Assembly: GCA_920105805.1 (NCBI GenBank)
Contig: CAKKTI010000140.1
Span: 8,971-46,964, forward strand
Direction: 5' to 3'
Length of the DNA stretch: 37,994 nt
Source of the DNA: Condylostoma magnum
Taxonomy: Eukaryota; Ciliophora; Heterotrichea; Heterotrichida; Condylostomatidae
Shown here: positions 24,947 to 37,862 of the stretch, piece after piece
Numbering within the stretch: position 1 is the stretch's first letter
Layout: each line of letters opens with the position of its first letter
Made by a program: the position numbers and the translations under genes
Notes under the pieces: model-generated
Database searches by the model: none
What the model saw: only the letters and a program-made list of their open reading frames with translations
What the model was told of the DNA's origin: nothing

Positions 24947-26593
24947 ATGTCAGATCTGGTCATAAGAGTATATAGCAAATCAGGAAGAAGTCGATTTACA
25001 TTATCGTCTGCATAGACTTTAGGAAATTTGAAAGACTAAATTTCCACTCGATTAAATGTCCCGTTTAACTAAGTTTAACTATCTAAGAATGAGCAAGGGA
25101 GTTAAAAAATTTCTCAATAAGACTCTACTACTCTGTAATAATTATAGATATAGTAAGCATTACACAGAAACGGTGATATTTTGTACTTATTATCCGATGC
25201 CCATGTTCCCAACGCATCAGTCCTAGTTCGCAACGTTGCCCCACCCCTGGAGCCTTCAGAAGAAAACACTTAAGAAGATGAGGAGCAAAAAGATAAGGAG
25301 TCTGATTCCTAATTCATCCGACAGTGCAGACATGGGCCTCGTGAACGCTGCATAAACTGCTTAGCTAGAGAAGATGCTGAGCGAAAGCAATAGAACCAGG
25401 AGCCTCAGCTGGAAGACAACTCATGGCTATGCAACCACGCTTCTGATGTAAAGTGCATAAACTGCATGCCTAAGCCCTAAGTAGCAAATTTAAAGCATTA
25501 AAGCTTCGAGGAGTTTCTCAAAAACAAAAGATCAAAGTGTTAGCATCCATCAGATTAAGTGTGCACGAATTGTTTGCCTCCCGCTGAGTTTAGTTATAAA
25601 ATCAAGTAAGGATGCACTAAGCATAGACCGTATCCTGAGGGAATTTGCAATGCTTGCATGCCTTCTACTGCCGTGTTGGCAAGATAGTCTTATAGGCATG
25701 TAGATTATATTGAGTTTATGAATAAGCCGGAGATTGAATCTTTTGTAGCATATTGGCAATCTACCCACTGTATGTAATAAAGGGCTGCATTTTTGTATGG
25801 ATATTATGCTGAAGATCCGAACTATGAGGAAGGTGTTAGAGCAGTTGTAGAGGCTCTTTATGAACCCCCTTAAATAGGAGATGTGAATGGCTTTTAAATA
25901 TTCGAAGATGCCTATCAAATAATAGCAGATGGAGTAGCTGGTTCTCTGGGCTTAGAAAAAATAGGGTGGATTTTCACTACTTTGAATAATGAAACTTATC
26001 TAAGCTCCCATGAAATAAGACTTGCTGCAAAATATCAATAAGAGCACATAACAGTGCATCCAACAGGCTATAAAGTAAGTAAATTCGTAACAGTTGTTCT
26101 AAAGCCAAAAGACGATGGAAGTTGTGAGCCAGTTGCTTATATGATAAGTGACTAAGGATAAGCCTTAGAAAGAGACGGTGTTTTCGGAGAAAGTGATAGA
26201 AGACATAGACTAGTTAAAAGACAGCCAGGACCTCATGAACTATTACCGACTGTAATGAGCGAGAATAAACAAACCGAGGAATTTCCCCCTGAGTGGTTTT
26301 TGGTGAATGTTGGATGTGGAATTCCAGTAAAGCCAATGAACTTACTGCATCATTACGATTTTCCTGTAGCTAATAGAGACTAAGAAGCAAGTAACGGGGA
26401 TATCAAATCCTATTGCTAAAGGCATAGGAATGAGCCAGATTTCAGAAAATACTCAGATTATCAATTACTAGTACATCTAGGAAAGGTGTTGGATCCTGAT
26501 ACTGCAATGGTTATTGCCAGCACTATTGCAAATGAATAGGGATTAGAGCCAGCTTTAAACGAGTTTATTTCAAGTTTGCAGTAGTTAGGTTGA
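24947..26593 (+). CDS. NPL4: NPL4, ubiquitin-binding cofactor of p97/Cdc48
   Basis: 548 residues, similar to the ~580-600 of yeast and human NPL4. Residues 1-80 are the ubiquitin-like domain (DLVIRVYSKSGRSRFTLSS). Residues ~115-235 hold four C..H..C..C clusters (CRHGPRERCINC, CNHASDVKCINC, CQHPSDQVCTNC, CTKHRPYPEGICNAC), covering the zf-NPL4 region. The rest is the MPN-like NPL4 domain (RHVDYIEFMNKPEIESF, RAAFLYGYY, GWIFTTLNNETYLSSHEI, EFPPEWFLVNVGCGIP). With UFD1, NPL4 recruits p97 to ubiquitylated substrates for extraction from membranes and complexes. It ends at TGA 26591-26593, or at TAG three codons earlier. The downstream gene starts 26 nt later on the same strand. Confidence 0.95.
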
Positions 26594-26619
26594 TTTCATA
26601 GGAAAATTAATTATAATAA

Positions 26620-28971
26620 ATGAATACAAGGATTACGAATAGAGGATCATCGTTTTTGTTCTAAAGTAGTGATTTATCTCCTACCTAATTAAAATATGAA
26701 ACTGATAGAAGGCAAAGCTAAATGATTTATGATATCTAGGCAGAATTGCTAGAAGATTTTGAGAATGTTTAAGATCAAAAGGAGGGAGTAGATGTAACAA
26801 GTTTAAATTATTTTAACAAAGTTAAAGCTAATAATTTGGTAAAAGAGTAAAGATTACAATAGTTATAAGAGAAGTATAAATAGATATGCAATAAAGCAAA
26901 ATTAACTGATTAAATGATTAGGAATTAGTAAAATCAAAATAAGAAAATCGATGATGTTAAGGTTAGGATTATTCAAGTAGAAAAATAAGATCAAGAATAG
27001 AAAAATTATAGTAGCATACTAATGAATAAATAAGATTAAGTAAGGCAATAACTATTAGTTTGGAAAGAAAGACTATTTGCTTTACAAGACTGTTATGGAT
27101 CATCTACTTGTAAATATAATTTCTTTATACAGTAATAAAAGCTAGCCCATAATAGTTTATAGGAAGTTACTAATTAAGTTAATGAAATATAAAATCTGCT
27201 TGAAATCCAACAAGATCAATTTTCTAGTCAAAAGTAATTAAAACTTAATCACATAAAAAGATTATAAAGATAAATAAGAGATTCTGTTTCTAATATCATA
27301 AACATAAATCAAAAGGTAACAACTTCAAATATTCATAACAATTAATAATTTTAGAACTGTTAAAAGTAAATTTAATAACTCAAAGATATCTAAGAAATAG
27401 AAAATGGTAGATAATAACAATTAGGCAACTTTTAAGAAACATTAGAGCAACTAGTAAGCTTTTTAAAATCAAAAGGATGCGAAGATAATTCCCTTACAAA
27501 TATTGTTAATAATTCAATTTAGGAATACCATTCAATAGTACTCTAAGAAACCTCACTATCTCATAGGTATTTTTAGCTAATAAATGATCTAAATTAAGTT
27601 AACTTGAAAAATTAAGAAATGCAGTATTAATTACAAAAAATATAAGCAAAAAATTAAAAGCTAATTGCAAGCACATCAAAAATCGAGTTATGCAGCAAAT
27701 CAAAGAAAACACTGAAACAGTTGACTTATACTGATATGAAATTCTAACTATAGGAAAATTAGAATTAAGATGATAATTCCTAACGTATCAGAACACATGA
27801 AATAGACATTGTAGCCTTAAACTTTTATCTGCATTTTATATAACAATTAGGTACAGTCAATACCAGTTTTAAAAACATTATAGATAACTCATCCCTTGAT
27901 ATAGAAACCCTTATGCAGATTAATAAATTTATTAAAACTATAAGAGAATTGACTAATTGCTTTACAACTAAGCCAAAGTCCCAAACATCCTATTTATCAG
28001 CTAAGCGTTAAAGCTGTGCTTTTTACAGTCCAAGATTACACTCTCCTAAGAACAAAAGATAAACTATCTTTAGCACATCTCCTTAAAATTTATTAAAAGC
28101 TTTTAAATTTACAAAGACACAAGCTGTATATGTTCCTTTAAGATACTAAGATATAGTTTATCAGGTATTATAGCACTTTCCTATAGAAATTGACGCTGCT
28201 GAAAAATTCGCTAGTATGATGACTTAGGCTGTTATAGCTCATCATTTCATTGATCTTCCGAAGCTTTAGCAGTATTTAAATTAAACCAGTAATCCTGAGA
28301 TAGCTATTGCTAATTTTGGACGGTTGATTTAATTGGCTCATGAAGCCTTTTAGCAATAAATCAATGATTTGTTCACTCACTATAGAATTTTACTAAAAGA
28401 AGCTGAAAGAATGACTAGAGACGATAAAAAAGAAGTTATTCAATACTACTCAAAAAATGACTAATTTAAAATGCTTATTTTAGAAAAAACATTGCTTAAT
28501 ATAGAGAAAAAAGCTCCAAATGTGCCCTTACCTAGAACATTAGCAAGATAAATATCAGATAGAGCCACAAGGCTTAGACTACATAAATATACAGACAAAG
28601 ATTTCCAAAGGTTTAATATAGGGGAGATCAGATACAATAAGCCTACTTCAAGAATATAAACAACTGCTAATAGTCCATCACGACATATTTTAATGAGAAA
28701 TTCAAGGAGCTTGGAAAAAAGTATGATTAGGAAGGACTAATGCATAAAGCCTGCTTTAAAGCTTAGCACTTCTGATTAAGCTCTACCTGATATGAAAACT
28801 TTTAAAAAGGAAATGCGATAGCTTGAATCTAGGGCAATGAGACTTAAGACTAAATAGCAAATAGTCCGACAGATAAATAAGACTAACAGAGTAATGCATA
28901 AGCCATGAAATTATGTCAAAACTACCACTCATTAATCTACTGCTAGTTCTTCTCGAAGGTATTTTTATTAG
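26620..28971 (+). CDS. Large Gln-rich coiled-coil protein, unknown
   Basis: 783 residues from ATG 26620 to tandem TAG TAA 28969-28974. Residues ~50-430 are almost continuous heptad-like helix rich in Gln, Asn, Lys and Leu, with Gln mostly as TAA/TAG. Residues ~470-640 look globular and helical (IEIDAAEKFASMMTQAVIAH, EIAIANFGRLIQLAHEAFQ). The tail is basic and Ser/Arg-rich. A TGA at 28906 only 4 nt before another ATG could end it, but the frame continues as coding-like sequence (NYVKTTTHQSTASSSRRYF) to the doubled stop, so I read that TGA as Trp. A structural or ciliary role is plausible only. Confidence 0.7.
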
Positions 28972-29068
28972 TAATTTAGTATATTACATCAATTAACTAA
29001 GAGTTATTGAACTTATTTAAATTCATAATAAAAATAACCCCACATGGCTTTGAAATAAGTATCTATAA

Positions 29069-30481
29069 ATGTTAAGTTAAGAAAACGAGTCAATGGAAGT
29101 CGAGTCAGATCGTGACTACCTAAATGACAGAATGTAGTATATTGATATGCATTTAGGATATGCCATTAACTATAAAAATTATAAAAAACTTTCATCAATG
29201 AAATCTACAAATCCTAGTATTTCTCCATATGAGTAAACAGTTTAGAAATCTCGAAGTGGAAATGTTAAATTTGAATTAGATGAGACTTTTGATGATTATA
29301 CTTCTTACAAATTAACCAATAGAACACAAAGTGTAAAAGACACTAATGCTAGATTAGATAATTTTATAAATAAGCACTTAGAACAAGAAGAAGAAAATAA
29401 AATATGCAATAGAAGATAGTTTTCTAATATTGTTAAAGACTCTCTCAGAAGTTGTAAATCAAAGAAAACTACCTATCTATAAGTGTTATTATCTGGAAAT
29501 AACCCTTGGTAACTACTTAATAAATTCAATAAGGAAAGTAGACAACGTCCTACAAATCAATAACTTAATAATGATTTTTCTCTAGAAGGTTCTTTATAAA
29601 GATGCAGGATAGGATATGAGTTGTGGTTTTATGACTACGAGGAGTAGAAAAGATACCCTGTGTATTTTAAAATAGTGAACAATAAGATTATCAGAAGCAA
29701 GATAGACTCTAGAAAACAAATTGTAGATTCTATTGCTACAAAATGTGGAGTTTTAATAGGAGCTGATAGTTCCACATTTATGAATAATAAAAAGAAAATT
29801 GACAAAGCATAAGGCTTTAGTCATCAGAAATGAGAGTGTTTTTCTATTGTAGGATTATAAAAGACCTTAGATTTTGCTACTGATAGTTTGCAAGCTCGCT
29901 ATGATATACTAAAAGCAATATCATGATTAATTTATATACATTCTGATAATTACAGTTGTTTTCCATTGGATAAAGAAACTATTTTCAAGTATTATTTCAA
30001 ATTAAAGCTAAGAATAGAGGCATAGGAACGCAGAATAACTGTTCCTGAACTTTTTTATGTAAATTTTAAGTAGCTGGCAATTTTTCGAGTTCTTTGTGAA
30101 TAGAATTAAACAGAAGGTAGAGATACAATTTATGAAATTTTGGCTAAGAGGTTTACGCCGGTTGGGAGAATTTTGAGATTAGTTTTCTGTTTTATCAGGG
30201 GTAATATACCCTGATAAACTCTGATAAAGGGAGAATAGAAACAAATGTGTTATAATGATGAAATAAGGAAAAACTTGCTAAATTAGCGTAGATTAGACAA
30301 TCTGTGCAAAAAAATGAACAATGCTAATAACCCTATAAATATTTTGGGTTAAAAGTTAAGATCTTTTAAAAAGAGTGGAAGGTAGTAGCTTTTATCATCT
30401 TTGAAACCTAAATTTAAAGTGCTGTTTAAGTAAAATAATCAGGAAGTTAAGTCCTTAGAAAATACTACTGCTAAAAGTTAA
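29069..30481 (+). CDS. Protein with PH-like domain, unknown
   Basis: 470 residues from ATG 29069 to TAA TAA TAG 30479-30487. An acidic, polar N-terminal ~165 residues precede a region (~170-286) with PH-domain character: LEGSLQRCRIGYELWFYDY, RYPVYFKIVNNKIIR, and WECFSIVGLQKTLDFATDS, then a closing helix LQARYDILKAISWLIYI with Trp by TGA. After it comes a helical, basic C-terminal third. PH domains bind phosphoinositides or proteins at membranes. The assignment is from pattern only. An in-frame ATG at 28913 exists, but that region is better read as the end of the preceding gene in another frame. Confidence 0.65.
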
Positions 30482-30666
30482 TAATAGAAATTATTAGGAA
30501 ATTATACTATAGAAAACCATATCATTAAATTAGTTTTTATCTAATATTATTCTGTGATAAAGGAAGAAATTATTTTTACATTTAATTATCAATTTCCTCT
30601 AAATACAATCACAAAAGCAATTTCCATATTATTATACTTACTTTACAAAATACTAAATTAAGCCTA
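30482..30666. other. Convergent intergenic region
   Basis: A+T-rich spacer between the inferred stops of the PH-like gene and XPB. Reading each gene on to its first TGA (30686 and 30589) would make them overlap by about 100 nt through this low-information sequence. Confidence 0.45.
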
Positions 30667-32766
30667 CTATTTTGAAGTTTTACTCTGAATTGAATAGTTC
30701 CTATAAATGCCTGATTTTTTTGAAATATTCTCTAATTAATCTTTAAGAGTTTTTCTAGTCTCAAAATTAATGTCATCATTATCTTGTTTTAACAAATCCT
30801 GATAATCTCTAGCCTGTAAAATTCGCTCTAATAGGTTTCTTTACTATTAAAGCGTCTAGAAAGCAAGTTAGTTTTCCTATAAATGTTCTTTTATCTCCTT
30901 GTCTAAAGTTACTACTTTATATGAATATCCTTAATCCATAAGAAATTACTAACGTTTATTTGCATACCACATCTCTTGTGTATCTTACGAAACTAAAGAA
31001 TAGAAAAACGCATTAAAATCTCCTTATCCTATGCTCTGCTTAGGTCTTAATATACGTCCAAGCCTTTAAGCTTCTTATTTTCTTGATCCGAAATGCGAAG
31101 AAATCTGAATTATTACATTAGCTCCAGGAAGATCAATAGAATTATCTCCTACTTTACTCAACATCAAACAATTATGATAAGGACTATTTTCAAACTAGTA
31201 TAAGTAATGCTCTCTGTCTTAATTAGAAGTTCTTCCACTGATTACAGGAATATTTAAATGCTGTCCAAATAGATCCAATACGAAGATATTATCTGAGAAA
31301 ATGATTATTTTATCTCCTTGTGGCTCATGTTTCTGTATTAAGTAATGACATGTCATAAGTTTCTAAGGATTTGCAACATATAGTAAAATTTTCTTCCTAG
31401 TCTTAGCATTCAGATACTCCTAGAAAAACTCAGCTGTCATAGGACATCATACTTCAGTGCAAAAGACCTTCGCAATATAGCCTTAGTCCTACAAATTGAG
31501 CCAATTAGCTTCGTATAGTTTAGGCCCTATAAGAAAATTTAAATCATCTATCTTTCCATCCTCTCTTACCAAAGTAGCCGTCAACCCTAGCTTGCAATGT
31601 GACTTCATATTATAAATCACCCTCCTGAACATTTTAGCAGGCACAACTTGCACCTCGTCCATTATTAACAGTCCCCATTCAACCTGTTTTATCTTATCAT
31701 ATACCCTTTAACTATCCTGGGCCCTCTTGCCAGAAAATCCCATCATAGAGTAAGTTGATATAATAACACAAGGGCCATCGGGCAAGTCTTGCTTATAGGA
31801 TGCAGTGAATCTTATAATTGAAGTAGGGTTTATAGTGCTCCACATTTTAAACTAATTAGCTCACTGGTCAACTGCTACTCCACTGGTACAGAGGACCATT
31901 GTTCTCTTTTTTATAGTACATGCTGCAGTTATTCCCACTAAAGTTTTACCAGAGCCACATGGAAGCACTATTACTCCAGAACGAGCTCTTCCATTACTAA
32001 ACATTTTACTAAGACTTTTTTCCTAGTAAGAACGAATATGAGTACTGGCCTTCAAGTCAATTTCTAGTTTAGTATTGACCGAGTCATTCACAAAGTCGTA
32101 TTCTTCTAATAGAGGGAAATTCTCTTAGTGGCAGTCTTTAAGTACATCTTCTATGTTATCTGGAGAAATCTCAAAACTTTCAACGTCTTCTAAGTCCTCG
32201 TCTTAGTCATCCTCCATCATTTTTCTTATTTCATTATTAACATCCTCATTTTAGTTCTCGTTTTAGTCGATTTCGGTCTTAATTACACTTTCTTTAGCTT
32301 ATCGGACACTAGGAATTCTTAGTAGATGATTGATTAGTCCGGGGTAGAGAATTTCTATGAAGTACCTGTTATGCTTAAGCACTAATTTTGCCCTTCCGTA
32401 CTGAGATGTATGGTTTCTTATGAATTCAGACACTGCTTTATCTACTTCTTAAAATTTATTATGCTTTTGTAGTACTGATATAATATATTCTGTATCTAGT
32501 TTAACGGAAACAGCTGCATATAGGGAGTATCGAGTCAGGACGTATTCGTGTATAAATTCTGGTCTGCTTACTGGCTCTGAAATTGCAATAAGAAAATCTG
32601 TTATTTATTAGTAAATTGGAGAACTTGTTTCTAAGAAAATATGACCATCTGGACATACTCACATTGGTTTTTCTAGATGATCACTTTTCAATTGCATTCC
32701 TGAGTAATCTTTGCTCTAAAATAAACTTCCAACTTCTTATATGCAAATCCTTTTCTAAGGTTCCAT
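30667..32766 (-). CDS. XPB: XPB/Ssl2 DNA helicase-translocase of TFIIH
   Basis: 699 residues from ATG 32766 to tandem TAG TAG 30664-30669; human and yeast proteins are 782 and 843, so this is compact. The N-terminal region is followed by Walker [11 protein letters not shown] (~271), [16 protein letters not shown] (motif II, Asp ~370), [19 protein letters not shown] including the RED motif, [10 protein letters not shown], then RecA2 with [39 protein letters not shown] (motif VI ~567, Gln by TAA) and [22 protein letters not shown] opens promoters for RNA polymerase II and unwinds DNA in nucleotide excision repair. Motif II is DEVQ rather than the usual DEVH. An acidic linker ([13 protein letters not shown]) precedes the helicase. 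Several Trp are TGA. Confidence 0.95.
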
Positions 32767-33581
32767 TTTTAGAATATTTAGAACTAAGTTAATTTTTAAA
32801 GCAAATCTTGCTCATAATATCTTTGTCTAAATCATTGCAGTTTATCATTCAGTGACTTAAAATTATATACAAAATGTGAAAAGCTTAATTCAAGTCTTAG
32901 ACAACTATAATTTATTTAAACTATAATAGATTGTTTAAAAAGGATAATAAGGAGTTTAAGCATACTTGATAATATGAAGATTTTATATATAATTTATCAT
33001 TCTAGATCTTTTATGAATATAAAAAAAATTTAGGTGTTTACCAATTCATGATCTAAAAGTCTAATGCTAAATATTTAATTATTTATACTATGTTAGATAA
33101 TATTGTTAAATACAATATATATAGCTAAAATTGTGTACTTTTGTAGCAATATTAGAAAAATTATATTTATCAATAGCTTGAATTATTGCATAGCTAATTA
33201 CTTTTAGTGCTATAAGCATATATTGTAATATTAGAGAGCTGGTTATAATTAAAGATTGTAATATATTTTTGCTTTGAATGTGAAAAAAAATGGACATTAA
33301 TTTTATATATTAGGATACAAGAAATGTAACAAATTATAGTGTATTTTAAGCAAATATTAATATAAAACAATTACAGATAGTTAATCTATAACAATGTTGG
33401 TTAATCATAAATAGTTCTAAAATATTGAGTTTTTTTTTATATTGTGGTATTATAATCAGATTATATATTTATATAATGTAACTATATACCAAAATTCAAT
33501 TGCTAAGCCTATAAATCAATTAAATTATGACCTTTATGGCAGCATCTTATAGCTAGAAGTTTATTAAAACTTCTAATAAAA
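32767..33581. other. Longest gene-free stretch, divergent region
   Basis: 815 nt, the most A+T-rich part of the window, between XPB and the second CK1-like kinase. It contains many short A/T runs and no motif, RNA fold or family match that I can see. Short ORFs here look like chance. Confidence 0.45.
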
Positions 33582-34871
33582 ATGTTATTAAAAAATCGAT
33601 ATTAAATTACCTATAAGATCGGAATTGGAAGTTTTGGCAAAGTTTATAAAGGTAGGGACCTAAAATCAGGCAAAAATGTTGCAATAAAGCAATCTAAAGA
33701 TTTATAAGGTAATCAGTCAATTAAGCTAGAAGCAGCGATTTTGTCCAGCATTTAATCAAAGTATTTTCCAAAGGTTTATTGGCATGGAGCCAAAAGGAGG
33801 TCATATTTTATTGTGATGGAGCTATTCGGTAAGGCCCTACCCCTTAGAAATAAAAATAATAGTATATACTCAGAGGAAAATTTGGCCAGAATTGCTATAA
33901 AATTGCTAAAAGCTCTTCGAAGCTTACATTAGCATGGCTATACGCACAATGATATTAAACCTTAAAACATCACTTTTGGTAGCTCAAAAAAGCACTCGTA
34001 TAGAGTAATCGACTTAGGGTTAGCAACAAGATTTCTAGATAAATAAAATTAAACCCATGTTAGATACAGGGAAAATAAGACTTTTAGAGGAAATTTCGCA
34101 TTATCGTCGACTTCCATACTGAGAGGAATCTATCCTACCCGCAGAGACGATATAGAAAGTTTGTCATATCTTCTCATTTTTCTTTAAAGAGGTACCCTTC
34201 CATGAATTAACTGTTAGACAACCTCTTAAATAACTAATAGGAGACAGGAAATAACGCCAAATAAACTGTGTGAAGGCTTAGATTTAGTATTCAAGGAGCT
34301 TTTAGAATACTCACTTTCCTTAGATTTCTATTAATGTCCTAATTATTAATACTGAATTGATAATTTTAAAGGAAAATTAGTTTAATACGAGCTTCCAGTG
34401 TAGGAATCAAATACTAACCTATTAGTATGTTTAAGTCCTTCAAGCAATTTGAGTAGTAGTAATTATAGCTAGTAAAGTATAAACACTGGATTAACTAATA
34501 CTATGTAGTATCAGCAAAACTCATAGATAGTTTAAGGAATTTATCAATAGTAGGAAATATCACGGGAGAGTGAGTTATGTCATTCGCATAATATTCTTCA
34601 AAACAATAACTCTACGATGAGTTATACAGAATATGGTTAACACCAGGAATCTGGAAACTAAATGTAAATTTAATTACAAGAAGAATAGATAGATCCTTTC
34701 AAAACTAGGGTAAAAGTACAGTCTAATTTCAATAATATTGAGTATGTAAGACAATATATTGATTACTATAAGGAAAGTAACGCCTTAAGAGCTTAACAGA
34801 TTAATTAGGAAGAATAAAGAGACTAGTAACCAAATCTTTGGACACGAATCAAATTAGCATTTAAAATTTAG
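33582..34871 (+). CDS. Casein kinase 1-like protein kinase (second copy)
   Basis: 429 residues to TAG 34869-34871 (442 to TGA 34908-34910). Kinase at ~6-290: YKIGIGSFGKVYKG, NVAIKQSKD, YTHNDIKPQNITF with Asp ~124, VIDLGLATRF, RGNFALSSTS, TRRDDIESLSYLLIFLQ and TLPW with Trp by TGA. HRD reads HND and DFG reads DLG, so it is divergent but keeps Lys and both Asp. The tail (~300-429) is Gln/Asn/Ser-rich and closes with a short helical basic stretch. The kinase begins six codons after the ATG. Closest relative in the window is the 14637 gene; the two are probably lineage-specific duplicates. Confidence 0.9.
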
Positions 34872-35026
34872 TATTAATAAACACCTTATTAAAACTGTAA
34901 CCTTTTATGATTTTCGCATTTCTTATAAGTGTATTAGTGTCAAGTATGTTAATAATACTATACATCAAAAATAGTATAGCAACAATTAAATGCTTGGCTA
35001 TAGTTATAATAGAATAATTATTTAAA

Positions 35027-36409
35027 ATGAGCGAAGTTAATGCAATCTCTTTAAACACAATCCAAGATAGAATTGGTTGAGGGAAATACCAATGACTATA
35101 ATTTATCTCCCTGATGATTATAATGTTCTCTGATGGCACTGAAATGATAGCTTATAGTATAATAGCTAAGATAATAAAAGAGGAATGAAATTTAAGCCCA
35201 GTCTAGCTTGGTATTGTATCAGGAGCAACATTTTTAGGGTGTGCCTTAGGAACTATCTTCTCCATTCAGTTTGGGGACTCAAGAGGTAGAGCCTTTACAA
35301 TAAAGATAGGGTTATCAATACAACTAGTATTTGGATTGCTTTCTAGTGTAATGCCTGAATTTTGAAGTTTTTCTATTGTAAGATTATTTGTAGGAGTTGG
35401 AATTGGGATATTTTTTATGACAACTGCATAATTTTAACTAGAAACCACTCCATCGCATATACGTGGCAGGGTATCATTTTTAGTTTCCATAGGTTTTCAC
35501 ATTGGAGGGTTTATAGCAGTTCTTTTAGCTATGGGCTTAGCTCCAGAAATGAATTCAAGCTCTCACTGAAGGATTTTACTTGCTATTTACGCAATTCCTT
35601 CAATGATACCATTAATAATGATGTTGACAATACTGAAAGAATCCTTTAGATAATAAGCTAAAGTAGGGAGGTTTGATAGTTCTATAAGTATTTTGAATTA
35701 TATATGCAAGTTCAATGGTATATAGTAATTGTCAGAGAGGGAAGAATAAGCAATTTGTGAAGAGGAAACAGTGAAATAAGTTATAAATGTAAAGAGCATT
35801 GCACTTCTTTTCAGAGGAAGGAATAAAAAGATTTCGTTAGTTCTAATTACACTTTACTCTTTGACAATGGTAACAGAGTTTGCTATAGTTTATATATTGC
35901 CTAATTTGATAAGTTACAGTAGTGATTATGAGGAGTATTAATATTTGGTGATCTTTTATGCATCGGGGGTAACTTTATATGCTGTAGTGTCAATATTTCT
36001 AGACTTGAAAAGCCTTGGTAGGAAAGGCTTTAATATTACAATGATTATAATAACTTGTGTATTATCTGCCTTATGTATACTTTTCCAAAGCAATATTGGC
36101 AGAGTAGTTTTATTAATTTTTGCTCGGGCAGCTATAGAATCTGCTTTTAATTGCACAGCTATAATAGCTGGTGAATAATTTCCTACTTAAATAAGAAATT
36201 TAATAACATCTTTCATGTTCTTAGTGGGTAGAGCTAGTACAAGTTTTTCTACATATCTTTTAATACTGATGGATAATGCAATCTATGATGGAGCATTTGT
36301 ATTTGTTATTATTATATCTATACCTGCAATCATATTAGGATTTATGATGCCAAAGGATATAAAAGGAAAAGCTTTGGATAATCTTGTAGTTGTTTATTCT
36401 GATTTTTAA
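35027..36409 (+). CDS. MFS transporter, SV2/sugar-porter type (first tandem copy)
   Basis: 460 residues from ATG 35027 to TAA 36407-36409. About 12 membrane segments. N-terminal motif SLNTIQDRIGWGKYQW is shared with its neighbour and uses TGA for both Trp. Family signatures: motif A-like GDSRGRAFTIKIG after TM2, PEFWSFSIVRLFVGVGIG, TPSHIRGR, WRILLAIYAIPSMIP, LKESFR between TM6 and the central loop, and AGEQFPTQIRN in the second half (the P.(Q/E)..R motif). Such proteins carry sugars, organic ions or other small solutes; the substrate cannot be told. The next TGA in phase (~36497) lies past the next gene's ATG, so TAA is the likely stop. Confidence 0.88.
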
Positions 36410-36482
36410 TTTTATACTGTGTGCAATTATTTATATTAGTTTTTCCCGGGTTTTCTTTTATAATTCCATTTTTACTAATATT

Positions 36483-37862
36483 ATGAGTTAAATTCATGAA
36501 TTTTCCCTAAATACAGTATAAGAACGTATTGGATGAGGAAAGTATCACTGAATACAATTTACATGCAATCTTTTAATACTGATAGCTGATGGATTTGAAA
36601 TGTCTGCATATAGTATATTAGCTGAAATTCTGTAGGATGAATGGGATTTAAGCTCCTTATAAGTAGGAATTGTATCAGGAGTTATCTTTCTGGGTTGTGC
36701 ATTAGGAACACTTTTATCAATGCACCTTGGAGATTAAAAAGGTAGGGCCTATGTTGTAAAAATAGGATTGATTATACAGTTAGTGTTTGGTATGTTATCT
36801 GGAGTGGCTCCTGAGTACTGAAGCTTTATCTTTGTAAGATTTTTTGTAGGTTTTGGTATAGGAATGTTTTTAGCTATCTGCACTCAACTATAACTTGAAA
36901 TTTCTCCAATGAATGTAAGAGGTGTAGTTTCATTTCTAATTTATTTGGGATTTTTTGTTGGAGGAATTTTTTCTACTTTACTTGCAATGTGGCTGGCTCC
37001 TACAATAGATAAGGAGGCTAATTGGAGACTGTTATTGATTATTTATGGTTTACCTGCTGTAATTCCTTTAGTAGCTTATTTTACCGTTTTAAAAGAATCC
37101 TTTAGATTCTACGCTAAAATTGGTAGAACCGAAGAAGCTATTGACACTCTTAATTACATATGCAGATTTGATGGAATTGATGAGCTGTCTTAGTAGGAAA
37201 AGGAAGCTATATAAGAGGAATAGCATTAAGAAAAGGCCCATAATATTTGCAGTATCAAATACTTATTCAAATCTGCATACATAAAAACGACTTTGATATT
37301 AGCAGTTGTTTACTCATTAAACACGTTTATTGATTTTTCTTTTATATTTTTGGTTCCTAATTTATTGGACTATGATTCCGATTAACAGCAGTACAACTTT
37401 ATGCTGATATTCTATTCTTCAACTTTGGTGTTATATGTGTTAATTTCCTTTTTATTCGAGTTGCCATGAATAGGTAGAAGAAAGTTTTTGGTATCTCAAA
37501 TAGTAATTACAGTTATAATATCCGGAGCATGCTTTTTCATTAATAGTAACGTTTGATAATTAGTATTGCTGACAATTGCAAGAGTAGCTTCCGAAGCATC
37601 ATTAAATACTACACCTATCATAGCAGGAGAGCTATATCCAACCTAAGTAAGGAATCTAATAGGGACTTTTCTTTTATTATGTGGAAGAACTGGTGCTAGC
37701 TTTTCTTCATATTTACTAATTTTGGCTAGTGATGCAGTAAATAATGGAGCATAATTACTTCTATTTATCTTGGCAATTCCTTTACTTATTACAGCATTAC
37801 TCATTCCTTTTGATACAAATCGAAAAGAACTGGATACCTTACTGAAGAATATATCAGATTAG
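36483..37862 (+). CDS. MFS transporter, SV2/sugar-porter type (second tandem copy)
   Basis: 459 residues from ATG 36483 to TAG TAA TAA 37860-37868. It aligns along its whole length with the 35027 gene: SLNTVQERIGWGKYHW, EMSAYSILAEILQDEW, GIVSGVIFLGCALGTLLS, GDQKGRAYVVKIG, PEYWSFIFVRFFVGFGIG, WRLLLIIYGLPAVIP, LKESFRFYAKIGRTEEAID, AGELYPTQVRN. About 12 membrane segments. Trp in PEYW is TGA. No in-frame TGA occurs from here to the window end, so the triple TAG TAA TAA must be the stop. Spacing from the first copy is 73 nt, head to tail. Confidence 0.9.

Noticed and set aside
28913-29068. N-terminal membrane segment for the PH-like protein (MSKLPLINLLLVLLEG)
   Set aside because: The same bases in the preceding gene's frame read as coding-like sequence to a doubled stop, and a Met at 29069 gives a natural start.
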